Shown here one piece after another: positions 31,847 to 33,227 of a stretch of DNA of 33,227 nucleotides (position 1 is its first letter; every line of letters begins with the position of its first letter). The notes under the pieces are model-generated. The model searched no databases and was not told the DNA's origin. It worked only from the letters and a program-made list of their open reading frames with translations. This stretch comes from Thiogranum sp. GTDB lineage: Bacteria > Pseudomonadota > Gammaproteobacteria > DSM-19610. The position numbers and the translations under genes were made by a program. The stretch is from NCBI GenBank assembly GCA_024102665.1, contig JAGFJP010000072.1, positions 1-33,227 of the forward strand, written 5' to 3'.

Positions 31847-32551
31847 ATGCGATCACGTTTTGTCGACACGGTCAGCGTCTGTCTACTGATGTGCATTGGC
31901 ACAACTGTTCAAGCAGGTCTGATTAAGTACACTATTGAAGGCACTGTCGCAGCGTCTGTGTCCACCCCTTTCGGCGGCAGCTCGTTTACGACGAGTTCAA
32001 TATTTTCAAGTCTAATTGGTAATCCATTCACTATTACGTTGCTGGTTGACGATACACCACAGGTAGCCGGTGCTAGCACAACTCAACTGCATTATGATGG
32101 AACTTACGCATTCAATGTTGGTGGGTTGTCCGGAAACGGAGGAACTCCGTATTTTTCGGGGTCCGGGAGCTATGACGACATTTCTACCGTCCAAAACGGT
32201 AGCGCAGATTTCTTCGCTAGCAACGGTGGCACCTTTGACCTTAATGGGTTTAATGACTCAAGTTCTTTGGGTAGTTTTACATTCGAAAGTTACCAGCACT
32301 CACTCTTTGACTCCTCCGGGGCAGCTTTAAGCTCACTTGATCTCCCCTTGGCAATTGATGTCAATGATTTTGACTTCGATTGGATGCAGCTACGCGTACG
32401 GGATGCCGGCTTGAGCCTACAAAACATAAACGCCTCTATTGATTCTGTTTCGGTTCACGTTGTGCCACTGCCTGCGACATATCTGCTCCTTGCAGCAGGC
32501 TTGGCTTCGCTCGGGCCAATGATGCGTCGCTCTTCTTCAAATCCAGTCTAG
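31847..32551 (+). CDS. VPLPA/PEP-CTERM exosortase-sorted protein
   Basis: The 234-aa protein has a signal peptide (VCLLMCIGTTVQAG) and ends with the sorting signal VVPLPATYLLLAAGLASLGP followed by MMRR: a V-P-L-P-A motif, a hydrophobic helix and a basic tail, as recognised by exosortase in the inner membrane. The body is Ser/Gly/Thr/Asn-rich and beta-like (GTYAFNVGGLSGNGGTPYFS), like many secreted matrix proteins of this class. The GC content is lower than its neighbours, suggesting recent transfer or relaxed composition. Preceded by a sigma-54 promoter and a GGAG ribosome site. No exosortase gene is in this window. Confidence 0.9.
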   Translation: MRSRFVDTVSVCLLMCIGTTVQAGLIKYTIEGTVAASVSTPFGGSSFTTSSIFSSLIGNPFTITLLVDDTPQVAGASTTQLHYDGTYAFNVGGLSGNGGTPYFSGSGSYDDISTVQNGSADFFASNGGTFDLNGFNDSSSLGSFTFESYQHSLFDSSGAALSSLDLPLAIDVNDFDFDWMQLRVRDAGLSLQNINASIDSVSVHVVPLPATYLLLAAGLASLGPMMRRSSSNPV

Positions 32552-32730
32552 ACTCGAATGGGGACTCATAACGAAACTTTATAAGTTGTGTCGGCAAGGA
32601 TTTTCGCCGATAAATGTTATGTCCGCATTTGGAGCGAATCCGAATCAAATGATCGCCAGCGGTTATTGGATTGCGCTTAACCGGATTTTCCTCCGCCCAG
32701 CGAGTGATCGTTTCTGGCCGAAGTCGGACA

Positions 32731-33227
32731 TCAACCCAGTCGTGCCGATATCTCCTCGCCCGCCTGCCTGACCAGCGCTACCCATGCGTCGCGTCGTCGT
32801 TCGATCGGCGCCGACACTGAAAGGCCTGCGACGACTGTGCCGCTGCGGTCGCGGATCAGCACACCGATGCAGCCGACACCCTCTTCCGCTTCTTCGTTAT
32901 CCAGCGCATAACCGTTGCGCCCTGCGCTTCGCACTTCCTCGCGCAATGCCGCGAGCGTATTCAGCGTGTGGTCGGTATAGGCCGGCAGCCCGGTGCGTTT
33001 TACATACGCTTTCAGAAAAGCATCGCCGAGTTCGGCGAGCATCAGTTTGCCGACCGCCGTGACATGCAGCGGCGCTCGGCTGCCGATCACCTGCTCGACA
33101 CGCATCATGCGTTGCGGCGTGACGCGTTCGATATAAACCACCTGGTCGCCTTCGCGCACCGTCAGGTTGACGGTTTCGCCGACCTGGTCGCGCAGCGACT
33201 GCATGACCGGCAGCGCTTCGTGGCGGA
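32731..33227 (-). CDS. IclR-family transcriptional regulator, C-terminal effector domain (partial)
   Basis: The frame is open to the right edge; about 165 residues are visible. It is the IclR effector-binding domain: VGETVNLTVREGDQVVYIER, then GSRAPLHVTAVGKLMLAELG, then LDNEEAEEGVGCIGVLIRDR and a VAGLSVSAPIERR block. The helix-turn-helix would lie to the right of the window. The ligand cannot be told. The gene converges with the PEP-CTERM gene across about 180 bp with only weak hairpins. Confidence 0.9.
   Translation of the reverse strand, partial: RHEALPVMQSLRDQVGETVNLTVREGDQVVYIERVTPQRMMRVEQVIGSRAPLHVTAVGKLMLAELGDAFLKAYVKRTGLPAYTDHTLNTLAALREEVRSAGRNGYALDNEEAEEGVGCIGVLIRDRSGTVVAGLSVSAPIERRRDAWVALVRQAGEEISARLG

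Noticed and set aside
32580-32615. Hairpin TCGGC/GCCGA as a terminator after the PEP-CTERM gene
   Set aside because: The stem is only 5 bp with a long loop and no T-tract.
1-33227. CRISPR arrays, tRNA or rRNA genes, insertion sequences
   Set aside because: No repeated spacer pattern, cloverleaf or transposase was seen on reading both strands by eye; a computational search was not possible.

Overview
The window looks like chromosomal DNA of a high-GC gammaproteobacterium. This is an inference from the mix of families: a TtrS/TtrR-like two-component pair, a VPLPA/PEP-CTERM exosortase substrate, ArsR/ArsM, CNNM/CorC, a ChaN-type protein and dodecin. No rRNA, tRNA, CRISPR array or insertion sequence was seen. 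Most of the window reads as GC-rich coding sequence; only the stretch around 31.6-32.7 kb is visibly AT-richer.

Region 1 (1-9.5 kb, all minus strand, transcribed right to left) is the most unusual part. A tightly packed operon encodes a GAF-GAF-TM-HlyD protein, an M50 metallopeptidase-like membrane protein with a PqqD-like N-terminus and a HlyD-like C-terminus, a short SecA-like ATPase, a small periplasmic adaptor, and then the start of a very large surface-type protein. That last protein carries an N-terminal LEPRLLLSAD motif, a DUF4347-like domain, beta-helix repeats and a cadherin-like domain, and it runs off the left edge. I read this as a candidate dedicated export system (SecA paralogue plus M50/HlyD channel parts) next to its giant cargo. 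Export itself is inferred.

Region 2 (9.7-12.6 kb) is a small modification-type cluster: an NTP_transf_5-like nucleotidyltransferase, a stand-alone PqqD-like protein, an HprK-like P-loop kinase, and a 95-aa twin-arginine secreted protein rich in Gly, Asn, Pro and Lys. A strong intrinsic terminator separates the small protein from the kinase. Related HprK/PqqD/nucleotidyltransferase sets are known from exosortase-containing genomes.

Region 3 (12.8-14.9 kb) is one gene that joins a Clp1/Grc3-like polynucleotide-kinase P-loop domain to an RNase Z-like metallo-beta-lactamase domain. Region 4 (14.9-19.4 kb) is an orphan substrate-binding lipoprotein downstream of a TtrR/TtrS-like response regulator and sensor kinase, with a 24-bp palindrome in front of the lipoprotein gene.

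Region 5 (19.6-28.1 kb) holds a pirin, a CNNM/CBS membrane protein, and a plus-strand run: ChaN-PDZ lipoprotein, a 1110-aa M1-M28-PDZ double metallopeptidase, a TolB-like propeller, dodecin, and a small membrane protein. Region 6 (28.1-30.1 kb) is an arsenic unit, arsR-arsM, with a near-consensus promoter that overlaps a palindromic operator and predicts an almost leaderless mRNA, followed by a DUF533/TerB-like gene.

Region 7 (30.3-33.2 kb) holds an unknown lipoprotein, a small CxxC protein, a VPLPA-CTERM protein with a textbook sigma-54 promoter and upstream inverted repeats, and the C-terminal part of an IclR regulator cut by the right edge.
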